64,000 nt of DNA from Rhodosorus marinus (lineage: Eukaryota; Rhodophyta; Stylonematophyceae; Stylonematales; Stylonemataceae): positions 930,001-994,000 of the forward strand of contig JAMWBK010000006.1 in NCBI GenBank assembly GCA_029953675.1. Reading direction: 5' to 3'. Shown here piece by piece: positions 24,503 through 36,964 of the stretch. The notes under the pieces are model-generated. The model saw only the letters and a list, made by a program, of their open reading frames with translations, was not told the DNA's origin and made no database searches. The translations under genes were made by a program, and so were the position numbers. The first letter of the stretch is position 1, and each line of letters opens with the position of its first letter.

Positions 24503-25930
24503 TTTCAGTTTCATCGAGAAGAGTAGGATTATGGGAAAGTCAACATCTACGATGCTGGGCAACACTGTATTGCCTTAGTGAGGCCGAGGCCACATCAAGA
24601 AAATTTGTAAATCGGTGCCCCGAGGAAGCAGCTTGCTTGCTTGAGAAATTTTTATTGAACAGACGAACGGGTGACAAATCATGCAACCCCACCTCCCCCC
24701 CCCCCTTCCTCCACACAGAAAAAACAAGGAAACCGCGTCCTCACGAAAATACTCCCATCGATCCGCATAATCGCATTGCTCTGCGGCAAATCTCAAATCT
24801 TCTTCGTGTTGGCTCCAGTTTCGGCGGTCCGGGTCCCTGCTCCGCTGCCTGAATTCTGATTTGTCGACTTGCTACCATCGTCCTTCCCTTCGACGTAAGC
24901 AGGACTGGACCTCAAGTTCCCTGACTTCGACTCGCCACCACCCATCTTTCTGCGTCTTCGTTTCAAAAGCCTTCCTCCAGTCCTCGGAAATTACAAACGG
25001 TCCCTCTCTCCGCCGCAAACCCTTCTAAGCATTCCAGCCGCCCTCCCAAACTTCCCCTCAAGGTCAGCTCTCGGCAGAATTCCAGAAACAGAGAAGATGA
25101 CAGGAGTAATTGCAGTCTTGAATATCGAGCTGCTTTGCAAGAATTCCTTTCCAAAGCCCCTTTCCTTTGCTTCAGGGCGGAGAGAAGGCTGTGCCTCAGT
25201 GGCCTAAGCTGTTGCGTCCAACGAACGTTCGTTGAATAATTCGAGGAAGACGCGAGCGGCTTCACAGCCAAGCAGGTGTCCTTCGTTTGATGCGTGTCCT
25301 TAGCGGTGCGGTTTCAAGATTAGCTCCGTCTTCACAAAGATGTGATGTTCCTATTGCCTTTATTCGCAGAGCATACGTCGAGAACAATGGATCCAAGAAA
25401 TGGTGTGCGAAGATTACCCGCCAGTCGTCTTCCTCAACGCGGGGGCTCCAACACTTGGGTGGCCATGTTCGGGCAGACTTTTGTGCTCTGTAATACTCAT
25501 ATTCGCAATGGAATCGTTAGAGTGGGGAGCCCCCAAGGATGCGGATGAGCGTATTTCATTGCAAGGGAATCAGAGGGAAGGAATCGTCTTCTTTGCTAGC
25601 CAATACGCATGCGGTCCACCAGCTGCAAACAAACGCTTTCCACAGATGTAGAGCATCTCGTGAGTCGGGTGAGGACGCAAGTGGCTACGTGTTAGAGACC
25701 TCGTGCTTGGCCACCATGATCTATCGAAGGTGTTGAAAGCTGAGCCAGGAAACAGATAGTTGCTTGTGTGGTTGTAGACGGGGCAGCTAGGACGAGCCAT
25801 AACCAGTCGTGGATCAATGAGCTGATCTGCGTTTGAGAACTTCGAGATTTTTCCAATGATATGTGCAAGGGAGGGTGGGGGTTCGGAAAGGGGCTTCCCG
25901 TCTTGAATCCCGCTGATCATCCATTGGGCT

Positions 25931-27760
25931 TCAGAGCGGTATGCTTCCGTGCTTTTTCGTCGGCGCTGGGAGCACCATCCTGGTGGCGTCTTTGTTCGCC
26001 AACGATTCCAGGTCTCCTGCAATCAGCGCCCTGGTTTTGCTGGGCGTGATGATCCCATCAATGAAACCCCTCCTCGCGGCTTCAAAAGGATTGCTGTGCT
26101 GCTCTTCATATTCTCTCAGCTTTTTGTCGAGATCCCTGCCTTTCCTTCCGTGCAGGATTTTTACAGCACCCTTGGCACCCATCACAGCAATCTCCGCCGA
26201 TGGCCACGCATAGTTGTAGTCTCCGTTCAGGTGCTTCGATGACATAACGCAGTACGCTCCTCCATATGCCTGCAAAGGGGATCAGTCGTGCTACGTTAGT
26301 GTTTCGTGTTCACCCAAATCCTTGTCACAGCGTCCCCTTTGGTTACCTTTCTTGTGATCACTGTGATCTTGGGTGTCGTCGCTTCAGCGTAAGCATAGAG
26401 AAGCTTCGCGCCGTGGTGGATGATCCCATTCCACTCCTGGCCGCAGCCGGGGAGGAATCCCGGCACGTCAACGAAGGTCAACAACGGGATGTTGAAAGCG
26501 TCACAGAACCTAACAAACCTGGCTGCTTTTCTCGAAGCATCAATATCAAGTACACCAGCCATGTGATGTGGTTGGTTGGCAACGACACCAACGCTGTGAC
26601 CTCCCACCCGCGCGAAGCCAGTGATGATGTTCTTTGCCCAATCTTCGTGAACCTGGTTTCTCCCCAGAAGCGGTGGATATATTTTCATGAGTGCTTAGCT
26701 CCTCGTTGTGCTTCTGAATCCAGAGATTGTTCCTACCTGGACTAGAACCCCTCGGTCAACAATCCTCTCAACAAGCTCTACCATGTCATACGGTTGATCT
26801 GGGTCCGCTGGCACGATTCGATCAAGGAAAGGATCTTCCTGGTCTGTTGGGTGGATCGCAGAAGTCTCGTCAACTGGAGTCGGAGCTTGCCAGTTCGAAG
26901 GCAAGAAGTACAGAAGCTCCCTGGTGCTGTTGATGGCCTCAATGTCATTGTTCGCGGTAAAATGTGCGACGCCAGTCCTCGATGAATGGGTTTTCGCGCC
27001 ACCTAATTTTTCCATACTCACATCTTCCATAAGCACCTCCTTGATCACGTCGGGGCCAGTTACGAACATATGGCTGGTGCCCTTGACCATTAAGGTGAAG
27101 TCAGTCAGGGCGGGCGAATAGACTTCCAGCCAGGAACAAAGAGTTTAGGATTCCTAAGCGAGGCAGATACAATCGAGTCCTCAAAATGGTACTTGTGCTC
27201 TTACCAGCTCCACCAGCACACGGACCCATGATAAGGGAGATCTGTGGAACTACGCCGGACATTTGAACGTTTCGACGAAAAACTTCTGCGAACCCAGCCA
27301 GCGAACCGACTCCCTCCTGAATCCGTGCGCCGCCAGAATCGTTCATTCCAACGATGGGGCACCCGACCTCCCTAGCCCGGTCCATGATTTTGCCTATTTT
27401 CTGAGCATTTGACGCGGACAATGTTCCTCCATGCACCGTGAAGTCATTCGCAAACGCCATCACGTCCCTTCCATGCACCTTGCCGCGCCCAGCGACGACA
27501 CCATCGCCGGGAATTCCCTCTGACGCGTTTGGTGTTACGAGTTGGTCAACTTCCTGAAACCTTCCACCATCCATCAGCAAACTGATGCGTTCCCTTGCCG
27601 AGAGTTTTCCTTTCGCATGCTGCTTCTCAAGCTTGTTCTCTCCACCACCCGCCAGCGCCTGCGCGCGAAGACTCGCTAGTCGATCGCCCACAGATAGACG
27701 ACCACGCGGCTCAGAAACAAGCTCAGCAGCAACCGCTCGAACGAGTCCACGATGCCTCAT
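25931..27760 (-). CDS. PCCB: propionyl-CoA carboxylase beta chain, mitochondrial
   Basis: Four exons (27760-27205, 27122-26737, 26652-26347, 26269-25931; introns 82, 84 and 77 nt) encode 528 residues, close to the animal enzyme. The carboxyltransferase subunit moves the carboxyl group from biotin to propionyl-CoA, giving methylmalonyl-CoA. Visible landmarks are [13 protein letters not shown], the acyl-CoA/biotin-site segments [17 protein letters not shown] and [16 protein letters not shown] (formed exactly across the first splice), [32 protein letters not shown] and the C-terminal HGSIPL that mirrors the HANIPL end of animal PCCB. The first 30 residues ([10 protein letters not shown]...) are basic and lack early acidic residues, a plausible mitochondrial presequence. 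Methylcrotonyl-CoA carboxylase beta is the nearest alternative, but the C-terminus favours PCCB. The alpha, biotin-bearing partner is not in the window. Confidence 0.93.
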
Positions 27761-28625
27761 CCTTTCCACAGCACCTGTGCCTTCGCTCCACAAGAAAAGC
27801 ACCAAACCCAGACCAGACCAAACCGCACACCAAGCAGAACAACTACTAAAAATCAAATCCTAGAAAGGGAGTCTTCGTACACAGACTTTCCACACGTCGC
27901 CAAGGCTCCATGGTCGGCCCTGATCCCCATATCTGTCGTATAGCTAAAAGGCCCTCCATCCCGTTCCGAACATAAATAGATTCATATCCAATCTAGATTC
28001 CACCGCATCCGGCGATCTCTTCTCCAACTTGACGTTAAATATACGATTACATGATTGGATACAATGCGGATATAGAGTCTATTAATTCGTTATTTTCAGA
28101 TATATCTTCTCAAACCATGATTTCATTGGATAAAACGTTGGATAATTAGTGAAGCGTCGGTGGGAAGCGTCGCTCGTTTTAGCTTAAGAGTGTCATGGAT
28201 CTAGTTGGAGGGTAGAGACCTCGACTTTGGGTTGGCGTTGTAAGGTGTGCGAATTTCGTCTGTTTTTCTTTCTTTGCTGAGGAAGAGTATACACAAGAGG
28301 AGCCAAGGTTTTCTGCTGCCCCTGGCTTGAGCTTCTCTGTTTCCGCTCCTTTCTTTTTTGTTCGGGTGATTTGTCGGCTTGTGGGACACCTCCCAGGGAG
28401 GAGTCGTGGTGTAAGCTTTCTCAAATTGGCCGTGGCCCGGCCATGTGGTTTAAGCGCGTGGAAGAGTGAGCGCCAACAGTGCTGAAAATTGCAGTTTCTT
28501 TTATGGAAGAAAAGCCCGAATGACCAGTGAATATCAGACTGAACCTGTACAAAATCCAAGGACAACCTGTCCTCGATGGCGACGTTATCGGATGCCGACT
28601 TAGTTTTTCTCTTGATCGTATGATT
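27761..28625. other. spacer
   Basis: 865 bp between the 5' end of the PCCB gene (-) and the 3' end of the CCDC25 gene (-). Promoter of PCCB expected here; no gene seen. Confidence 0.6.
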
Positions 28626-29520
28626 TTACATGAAGTCTTCTTCGTATTGATTGTAGTCCCCTTCGTATTCCTTGTTTGTTGTCATATCTTCTTCCTTGTG
28701 AATGCGATCGTAGCTCCTAGCAGCTTTCTCCGCTTGCTGCTGGTCGCGAAGTTTCTTTTCCTCACGCTCTCTCTGGCGAGCCTGCTCATGGACGCGCCTC
28801 TGAATTTCTTTCAACCTCTTTTCCTTTTCGTCTGCAAGCTTGGGAAACTCTTCCCTTTTTGTTTTGTTCAATCTGCGTAAACCCAAGTTCAAGACAACAC
28901 TGTTCTTAGTACGTCTAAACCAAAATCTGCATGCGACTTGCTGGTGAAAAGGCTTGCGCACTAAACCAGGATCAGGGCTCACCTATTAACAATCTCGTTT
29001 TCGCGCTTAGCGACCGTTATTTTCTTTACTCCTTTCTGGTCGTGAAATCCAACTTGTCCAACATCCATATCCCCGGTTTTCTTCAGGTTCGACCACATTG
29101 TGTACACAATGCCGACATTGTTCTGCTTGTTTCCTTCTATCGAGTTGTACTTTACCAACTGCGCACAGTCGGTTAACACCTAGTTCAATTGTTCAAAGCC
29201 GAAGTCACAGAATAGCGTGAACGAGGGAAACAAAAATAAGGGCACCACTGTCCGGAAGGTTTCAACTCGTCTTGCATAATGCTTGGCCAGCGATCGGCTA
29301 GAGAAGGTGATTCTGAAAAAAAAGGACCTACCTCCTCTGGGATATCCTCAAGCGTCATACCATCTTTCAGTCTCAGGTAGACATGAGCAGACGACAGCTT
29401 ATCTACATGAAACCAAACGTCCTCGTCCCAACCATACTTGATCAGCTCCTCATTCTCGTGCTTGTCTCTTCCACAGTACACGATAAACGACTCATCAACT
29501 GTAGTATAGAAGAAAACCAT
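28626..29520 (-). CDS. CCDC25: CCDC25 homologue (NFACT-R domain protein)
   Basis: Exons 29520-29332, 29179-28983 and 28872-28626 (introns 152 and 110 nt) give 210 residues, almost the 208 of human CCDC25. The start MVFFYTT matches the family start. Conserved blocks are [20 protein letters not shown], the DUF814/NFACT-R core, then [20 protein letters not shown], followed by a highly charged coiled coil ([20 protein letters not shown]) and the acidic end EEDFM (human DEFM). NFACT-R domains occur in ribosome-quality-control factors such as NEMF/Rqc2. The animal protein has also been described as a DNA sensor at membranes, but the function in protists is unknown. Identity is secure, role is not. 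Confidence 0.95.
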
Positions 29521-30645
29521 TTTCTTGTCTCTTTTAAATATGGACAAAAAGAAAAACAGAATAATCTAAAGAAGGTATCTTGAAAACCTTTGCTCATCAA
29601 GCTCCTTTCCGTCCTCATCCCCAACCAACGATGCTCATCCCTGTTATCGCCATGGTGATAACAGCTAGGTTTGTGATTACTGTTGGTTTGGGTTCGGCAG
29701 ACGACTCCATCAGAAACTCGATTCTTAGAGGAATCTCAGACCTCTTTATAAAGGAAGATAATCGCTCATCGTGGTCTACGTGACGACTGGGTACTGCCTA
29801 CCATCCGCAGAACGGACAGGCAGACCCCCTACGAACTGGCAAGATCTTTGACCCGTCGTGGCAGCCTTGGGAACACATTTTTGGGCAAATGATCTGGTTA
29901 TGACTGAACTGGTCTTCCACAGGTAGATCTTGGAGAGCGGCGGTGTCTCTCCGACAGAAACCGCTCGAGTTGGTCGCTGAAGGAGCTGGATCCATCCCCG
30001 GACCGGGAATGGATACCGAGCGTTTAGAGAGAAGTTTCCTTGTGCCCCACGAGAGGTGAGAACAAGAGCTGCAAGGAGACAACATCAGTTCTTTATTGGG
30101 AGTATCAGGTGTTGACCAACGGGCCTACAGCGATCCGCGCTTCGGGAGCTGCAAGGCATCGTTGACAAGCGTGTTTGTGTCTTTAGAGGCTTTGCGAAAC
30201 GACTAGTCTTCTTGCGATTGCATCTGACGGAAGTTTAGCGCACCGAAGGAAACTGCAAAGAATGTACACCATAGAATTATGCGCGTGGGAACAGAATCGA
30301 GCCGCCACTCGCGGCATGAAGTATCACTAGCACCGTAATTCTGTCTGTTCGGCGGAGTCCTTCAGCCATAGTGTCCCTCTCCCAAAGACGCGTGGGCGCA
30401 TCAGTTCGGTTCCCTGGCCCAGCCAGAGAATGCGCTCCAATGTCAAGTTTGTAGCAGACAAGCTCATCTGTTCGCCATCCATGTTCGTCGAGTTGCTTCT
30501 ATCCACTGCGACCACTCGTCTCGTAGTCGGCAGCTCACAGATGCCTACACTGAATCGGATGCGGGAGTTTCACTGAACAAGAGTCGTGCTCGCGCACAGC
30601 TATGCAGATGTAGCTTGTAGCCGAGGAGCTAGTCAGCAGCGCTCG
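29521..30645. other. spacer, 1.1 kb
   Basis: Between the 5' end of the CCDC25 gene and the 3' end of the SETD9-like gene. Small open frames only; nothing recognised. Confidence 0.6.
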
Positions 30646-31583
30646 CTACTCTGTGTACCAGTCCGGAAACGGTCGTTTACAGTTGTACCTGAGGAAGATC
30701 TCGCTCCCGTCTTCGATCGTTCGAGATGCAATCAGAGCGACGCCTCGAAGGGGCAAGTCCTCCGGGATCTTAACAGGCTATGGCAGAGGAGTAGCCTCGG
30801 GTCAGAAACTGTTTCGTCTAAGACGTGTATCTAAACATACTAGGGGGTTTTCCTACCCGAAGAGTGGCGGCATCCACAAACCAAGCGCCATCGTGTAGCT
30901 TGTTCGGTGCATTCTTGCGATACTCATCTGGCCACACGAATGTAGCGGGCACTACCCTGGCGACGACTCGGTCTTGTGGATGGTTTATCATGTGACCGAC
31001 TGCGTATGGGTTGTCTGTATGATTTCTCCCAATTCTGTTAGAAGCGTCGTAGGCATTGATACAGCCACCTGAGCAGATGCCATTGAGCATGAGTGGGGAT
31101 GAGATCATCCCAGACCGACATGCGCAGCTCTTAGTCGCTCTGCGAGTTCACTGGTTTTCATGAGAACGTACCTCCTTCGAGGTTGATTGTATACAGCTCT
31201 TCCTCCAGGGGGATTGTCGTTATACTACGGCCTACGGGAGCTGAGTATTGATGGGAGCTCGCAAAGTTTTCTGGCGGGATTGGCGGAAAGTACACGCCAG
31301 CGTACAGAGCTACCAGGTCTCCTGGATCGGCATGTCCGGACAGAAAGACTCCATTACCAGCATTCGGTATTGTTGACGGGCGAACGTGTAGAGCAAACTT
31401 TGAATGACAGCGTCCAGACATCGCTTTCTCAAGCCTGTTCTCTACGGCTTCCTGCACCAGCTGCTGGAGGCCTTGATAACTGTTCCAGATTTTCCCCGTG
31501 CAAACTTGGGAGACGATTTCCGCACTCGGAAGTGGATAAACTCGCCATGACCACGGCATAACTCTCTGTAGCAACTCTAACAT
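30646..31583 (-). CDS. SET-domain protein, SETD9-like
   Basis: Exons 31583-31172, 31068-30857 and 30768-30646 (introns 103 and 88 nt) give 248 residues. The fold order of a SETD9-type SET domain can be followed: HVRPSTIPNAGNGVFLSGH, the strand DLVALYAGVYFPP, NPYAVGHMINHPQDRVVARV (counterpart of the SETD9 NPLAVGQYVNN region), PLRGVALIASRTIEDGSEIF and the C-terminal FPDWYTE. The last exon was found by homology: the second intron must be removed to reach IPEDLPLRGVAL. SET domains transfer methyl groups from S-adenosylmethionine to lysine. The usual NHxC catalytic-site motif is represented only by MINHP, as in other SETD9 proteins, so activity is uncertain. The N-terminal 60 residues form a helical region with no known motif. 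Confidence 0.78.
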
Positions 31584-33073
31584 AGTGAAGCTTTGCAAAC
31601 ACGGGTAATGTTACACTTTCATGACACGAAAGCTTCCCACCTAAAAGACCCAATGGAGTTTTCGTTCTCTACCCAAACTAAACACAAAACAGTCGAACGA
31701 GCTTCACCCTCACCGTTCATCTTCAAACCACATCACTTGTGCAATCAGGGAAGGGCAAATGCGCTTCCACTGCCTTCGGCAGCACAATCTCAGACTCACC
31801 CACAACGCCTACCCTTGAATACGGCAATTGCCGGGTCAGCTACTCCGGGAACATCTCAACTTTCTGCAATGTCTAGCACCATTCTCTCCCGTCAAACCTA
31901 CACCTCGAATGCCACATCCGCTCAGCAGTATATCTCATCAAGATTCAGCTGGCAACGGAGAGTGACTTTGCGGTGCTTCCAGACTACTCAGAGGTTGGAA
32001 GATGCATATATGATTCACTCCTTTGCGAAGGGAAAAACTAGTTCGTTTGGCTTCGTCCTTATTTGTTGGCCTCTGAGCAGGAAAACTAGGGGGACAACGG
32101 TGGAAATCCCTCTCGCTGATGAGCGGAGTTGATATACACAACCCGAGGTCAACTGACGTCGCCTCAGATACTCAGAGGTTATGCGTCAACTAAGAAGAAC
32201 ATTTAAAATGTGGAAACAAAAAAAGAACAGATTCCTTTTTGCTTGGCCCGAGGCCAGCCCATTCTTTTCCACATCGAACCACCAGGCCCAGAAGAAAACC
32301 CGCCAACTCCAATCCCACGGGGACCTGCCAGGAGCCATGGAGCGGCAAATGTAGGCTCGTTTTCGAGCTCTTTCTGTCCATTTTATGCTATCATCCAACT
32401 AGATCATTCCAATACAGTCATATCGATCATCTTTCGTCGGTGTAAGGAACCACACCCTCCCATCAAACTCGCTCAAAAGACCTTTTGGCCAGATGCCAGT
32501 TCTCATCTCATCAATCTCCGCACCATTCTCCATGAATTAAAATTCGATTACAAATAAGCAATACCAATCAATAGAACTAATATTATGATAAAAAAGACAA
32601 TATCAATCATTATTTAAACTGTCAGTAAAAGTGTTTGGAATTTGCTTCGCGCCCGCGCGCTCGTACAAGCAACGGTTTTTATATATCTAATTGTCACCTA
32701 GTATTCTATCCGAATATTTGAATATTGGGTAATTAATCAACTAAAATACGGTGTGAATTGGATGACGGTTAAAGATACCTTTCGTTGGGATGCTTAAGCG
32801 GACGGCTGTGATAGTGTTTTTTGGATGAAAATAGATTGTTTTGGGACGTTTGGTTTGTTGTTTTTTTTGATGTGGGCCGAGGGATGAGTAAATGTCGTGA
32901 AGACGAGTATAGGGTTGGGTCTGTTTGGGGGGTCTGCTTGGGTTCCTGGGGTTTAGAGGTCTAGGAGGGGATTGGATCGGTTTTACAGTGCTAGCACTCG
33001 TTTGGAGTGTTTTGGAACTTTCAGCTGCCTCGTATGGGTTTGGATTTGGAATAGGATCATCGGTAAAGAAGCG
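31584..33073. other. spacer between divergent genes, 1.5 kb
   Basis: Contains the 5' flanks of the SETD9-like gene (-) and the YqeH gene (+). A 160-residue frame at 31651-32132 (+) is Ser/Thr/Gln-rich, has no recognisable domain and abuts the SETD9-like start; I do not call it a gene. Confidence 0.55.
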
Positions 33074-35464
33074 ATGGAAGCTTGTTTTGGAACATATGTA
33101 AGCGGAGCTGCTTTGAGCGGGCCTTGCTATTGTGCTAATGCCAGTTCGAGGCGATGGAGCTACGTGAGAAAATCGCGCGGCTGGGTTCTGCGCTCCGTAG
33201 ACGGTTCTGCTGAGGAGTTTGCATTGGAGGATGAGGAGACTGGCGTGAAGTACGAGGATGGAGAGAAAGAAATTGTCAGGAAGAGTAGAGGTCCGCGAAA
33301 ATTCGAATCAATAGCAGACTTACCCCGCCTCGCGGCCGAAATGGAGAGCATCGAGGATATGGCGCCTCCTCTTACAGACGCAGAGAGCGCTGCTCGTAGT
33401 GGAAATAGGCCCCCGCCGAAAGTAGAAGGCTATAGACATAGCCGAAGCACTCCAAACATTGATTGGAGGTATTGGCAAAACGCAGGGCCCAGAGTAGACG
33501 GGACGCATTGCCCAGGCTGCGGCCAAAAGTTCCAAACAGAAGACGACACCAAGCTGGGCTTCGTACCAGCTCGAAAACTTGAGGAATACTCCGGCGGCGA
33601 GGAGGAGAATCGCCCTCCTCCGTTGTGTGCAAGGTATGCAGTTCCGCACCGAAAATGGATTACGATGTAGCTTGGGAAGGAGGGGAGCGGACAAACTCAG
33701 TACGAATTCCGTCCGTCGTGTTATAGGTGCCACGGCCTTCGTTACAAGAGCACAGTTGACGACTCCTTGACCGTGCGAGGAGCACTAAGTCAGGAGCTAC
33801 CCCACGAGGAGCTTCTTCCCCAGTCATCTGAGGATATACTGAAGAAGCTGCGAGGTATCAAATGCGTTGTTGTGTACCTCATTGACGTCATAGACTTCAG
33901 TGGTACCTGTCTAGAGCTCACCAGGCTAGTCGGGACAAGAAATCCGGTAATAGTTGGCGCAAATAAATGCGATCTGCTCCCGACCGGGTTCTCGACAACG
34001 AGGCTGAAGAAATGGATGACGGCAGAGAGCAAACGTGCTGGTCTAGATAAGTGTTACGACATCCATATCCTCAATTCCTTAAAAGGTCAGCGCGCCCGTA
34101 TTGGCATTGGTTAGCTCAGATGGTTCTTGGAGGCTCGCCGTGGACGACTGAACGAAGGATCCTGCACCCTTCACAACTGTTGTGCATACAGGTCAAGGAG
34201 TGAAGTCTATGCTTGACCAAGCCTACGTGCTGGCAAAACGTGGGAAATGTGACATCTACGTTGTTGGTGCGGCCAACGTAGGTAAAAGCTCTTTTATTAA
34301 CAGTCTCCTCATCTCTGGCTGGAAGTTTTCGAAGAAGCCTACAGAGCGTAAGTCTAAGATGACGAGACCTAAAATTCGCAAAGCCTTGGCTAGCCAGACC
34401 ATGGGCCTTAGCTTCGGCATCTTCTCTTGATGAATCACAGAGCCAAACCTGCTGGCGACGACAAGTCACGTCCCGGGTACTACTCTCTCGCTTATCCCAG
34501 TTGCCACTGGAGACGGACTCACAATCTATGACACCCCCGGGGTAGTTCTTCCCGGCAACATCACGACATATCTGAAGCCGTCAGAAGTGAGGTAAGGTAT
34601 TGGGTTCGCCCCCCGTCAGGTCGGGGTGCTACACCAAAGAAGTGGCAAGACAGCTCAGACCCTCAAGTTGATACTATGATATGACACCAGGCGGGTACTA
34701 CCGTCCGGCAAGATTGAATCTTTTGGAGCGCGGTTCGAAGCCGGAAAGAGTTTGCTGTTCGGAGGATTAGGACGGGTCGATGCTGTTGCAGGACGCACTT
34801 GCTTAGCGAGCTGGTTCTGTTCGAGCTCGGTGACGGTTAGAGCAGCATCTCTGAACCTCGAGAAATACGCTTTTTCTTATGTGCTCGTGTGGCTGATTTG
34901 CTCCTATGTGCTCTCCAAGGTTCATCTTCGAAAAACAGACGGCGTCTTGGAATACATCGAGAAGAGCGTCGGGGACGCTCTGCAGCCGCCCAATACCGCC
35001 GACGACTATGAGGGCCGATGGGAATGGGATGAGGTCGAGTTGGAGATCGAAGGAGACTCGTGGAAGGAAGCTGCTGAAGACGTTGTTATTGCAGGTTTAG
35101 GATGGGTAAATACCTCCAGATTCTCACAGCAGTCGCATTTTAACGCTTTGGGTGTTATCTAACAGTCCTCCTCCGCGTGCATACCCAGGTGAGCATCACC
35201 GTCAACGGGCGAGTAAAACTTAGAGTGGTTGCACCAAAAGGGGTGGGTGTTTTTACAAGACCACCGCTACTCCCCTACGAAGCTGTTTACGGAACGGCAA
35301 AGTACTATGGCAATAAGTGGACGAACAAGTACAAGGAGGAGTTCTTGAAGAGAGAGAGGAGAATACGGCAAAGCAAGCCAGCCCGGGGCAAAAACAAGGA
35401 CACAGGGCCGTTTCCCGACTATGAGAATGGAAGGATCAAAAACTTCAAAGGCTTCAGTCAGTAA
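33074..35464 (+). CDS. YqeH-type circularly permuted GTPase (organellar ribosome biogenesis)
   Basis: Six exons (33074-33633, 33727-34085, 34192-34347, 34441-34591, 34691-35105, 35189-35464; introns 93, 106, 93, 99 and 83 nt) give 638 residues. A zinc-binding pair lies at CPGCG (146-150) and CARCHG (185-190, the second pair created across intron 1), followed by QTEDDTKLGFVPARKLEEY as in bacterial YqeH. GTPase motifs are in permuted order: NKCD (G4, about 267) before GAANVGKSS (G1, 332-340), TTSHVPGTT (G2) and DTPG (G3). The C-terminal part (LLFGGLGRVD, VVIAGLGW, VAPKGVGVF) matches YqeH and the plant BPG2 and NOA1/RIF1 proteins. These help assemble the small subunit of bacterial-type ribosomes. 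An N-terminal extension of about 140 residues probably includes an organelle-targeting peptide; plastid and mitochondrion cannot be separated. A 20-residue hydrophobic insert near 34865-34915 is unusual. Confidence 0.92.
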
Positions 35465-36964
35465 TGCCGCGTGACCGGCATCTCAAGCGGGTTAGATTGC
35501 AGCCTTGCCCAACAAGTAAGTCAGTATAGTACGAACAATTGTAGAAGGAAACATACGCTTTACATGATTGCGTCGTAGGCTTAGCACATAGGGTGTTTTT
35601 AGGCTTTGAAAGTCCTGGATTAGATAACCAAGAGGAGTGAGGGCCTTCCTTAGGTTTAAGACTAGCTAGAACACAGAGGAGGAGAAGCAGCGAGTACTCC
35701 GGAAGATTTTGGAAGTTTACGAGGAGTACAGCGATTTTAAGGCTAGGGTTCCCCTGCTACGCGTATGAGGCTAGGGCGAAACTGGACAAGCCATATATTT
35801 CTTGTTGGTCTTGTTGGGGCACGAATGAGCTGCATCTTGACATCAAGGGTACGACCATTGTGAAGACAAGAGGCGTAGATGAAGATCACCCCGGAGACTC
35901 GCGTCCCTCCGTCTTCTTTGTAACCCCTTGGACCCTGTCCATTTCCGTTGAGTCCAGTTTCCTGTCTGCATGTTGAATGCATTTCACTCCGCTGCTGACT
36001 TGCTCCTACTAGAGGTGACAAAGATCGTAAAAGCGGATGTTTTGTTTGAGTTCTAGCTGGTCTGGCGTAAACACAGGTTTACAAGAAAACTGAACGAACC
36101 CGGGGTGAGAATCCTTGGGAATAGACTCAGTGGCTTTTATCGCTGCGATCTTTGTCGCTGGACACCTTAGTAGAGTAGTTTCACCCGCTCTAGGTCAACT
36201 CCTTGTTCTTGGGCGTTTGAGAAGCGGAATTTACACACTGGCAGTCACCTCGTAACATCGCATGTAGAGAGGACGCGGTGGGGGTTGGATTGCCTTGCTA
36301 TTATTTTGGGACGTTCGATAACATTGGATAGAGAGACTTCTAAGGCTGAGTTGGTACAGAAGATTGAAGCGTTTAGTGTTTCACAAATTTTCCTTCAGAT
36401 TCACACTCAAAGGAAACATCCGTTCTTTTTTTCTTGTCTCCTGGTCTATGACTTTGGTTCACTCATGCCTTCTTTGCGGGGAAGGTTCGCTTCTTTATCA
36501 GTAAAATCCATCCTTAGCCATTGATAAGCAGCGAGTAAAACTCTGATTGCCGATTCGATCATTGAACAGGACCAAGTCAGATGTCCCTTTTTACCATCCC
36601 ACTTGCACGTGGGACTGTCCCACAGTGGTGACGATCACCGCCAGAAATATTGGATTCGATTCTTTCAGTATCGGGAGGGTGGCCCACTGTGGAGGACAGA
36701 GGGAGAGAGAGAGAGAGAGAGAGAGAGATTCTCTGTAGTATTCGAAGAGGATTTGGTGTTTTGATCATTTGCTGGTCTTTAGTGTTTATGAGGTTCTGGG
36801 TCTTTTGGTTGTATTTGATGTTCTGTAGTGAGTGACAGGATTGTTTTCTTTGCGAGCTGGTAGTTTACTGTTTTTGCTGTCGTCCTGTTTTTTTGGGGGA
36901 GGGGAGGTAGGGGGTATTGGATTTGTGAGTGGGAGTTGGCAGGCTTGGACGAGAGGGGGAAGAA
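35465..36964. other. spacer, 1.5 kb
   Basis: 5' flank of the ETF beta gene. Carries a (GA)n tract at 36703-36728 and a short perfect hairpin (gtgggac-t-gtcccac) at 36609-36623. No gene seen. Confidence 0.6.
36703..36728. repeat. (GA)n microsatellite
   Basis: Thirteen uninterrupted GA dinucleotides, 237 bp upstream of the ETF beta start codon. Confidence 0.95.

Larger units (their letters stand above)
22346..25930. other. gene-poor spacer with many simple repeats, 3.6 kb
   Basis: Holds the pullulanase 5' flank, poly-C/poly-A tracts, a CA microsatellite, a 154-bp tandem duplication and a hexanucleotide repeat. On the minus strand 25280-24857 some frames look mildly coding (for example a Gly/Ser/Lys-rich run ending in a TGA near 24857) and have splice-like ends, but I could not assemble or recognise a product. 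Confidence 0.55.

Noticed and set aside
24857-25280. Possible two-exon gene on the minus strand
   Set aside because: Individual frames look mildly coding with splice-like ends, but the junctions do not give one consistent product and no family is recognisable.
25570-25800. 76-residue ATG frame on the minus strand downstream of PCCB
   Set aside because: Lies in the expected 3' untranslated region of PCCB and resembles nothing known; long frames of this size are common by chance here.
30327-30515. 62-residue minus-strand frame downstream of the SETD9-like gene
   Set aside because: Short, no motif, and lies beyond the FPDWYTE stop of the SET gene.
31651-32132. Open frame of 160 residues on the plus strand
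   Set aside because: Ser/Thr/Gln-rich with no domain, overlaps the promoter side of the SETD9-like gene, and no splice or start context supports it.
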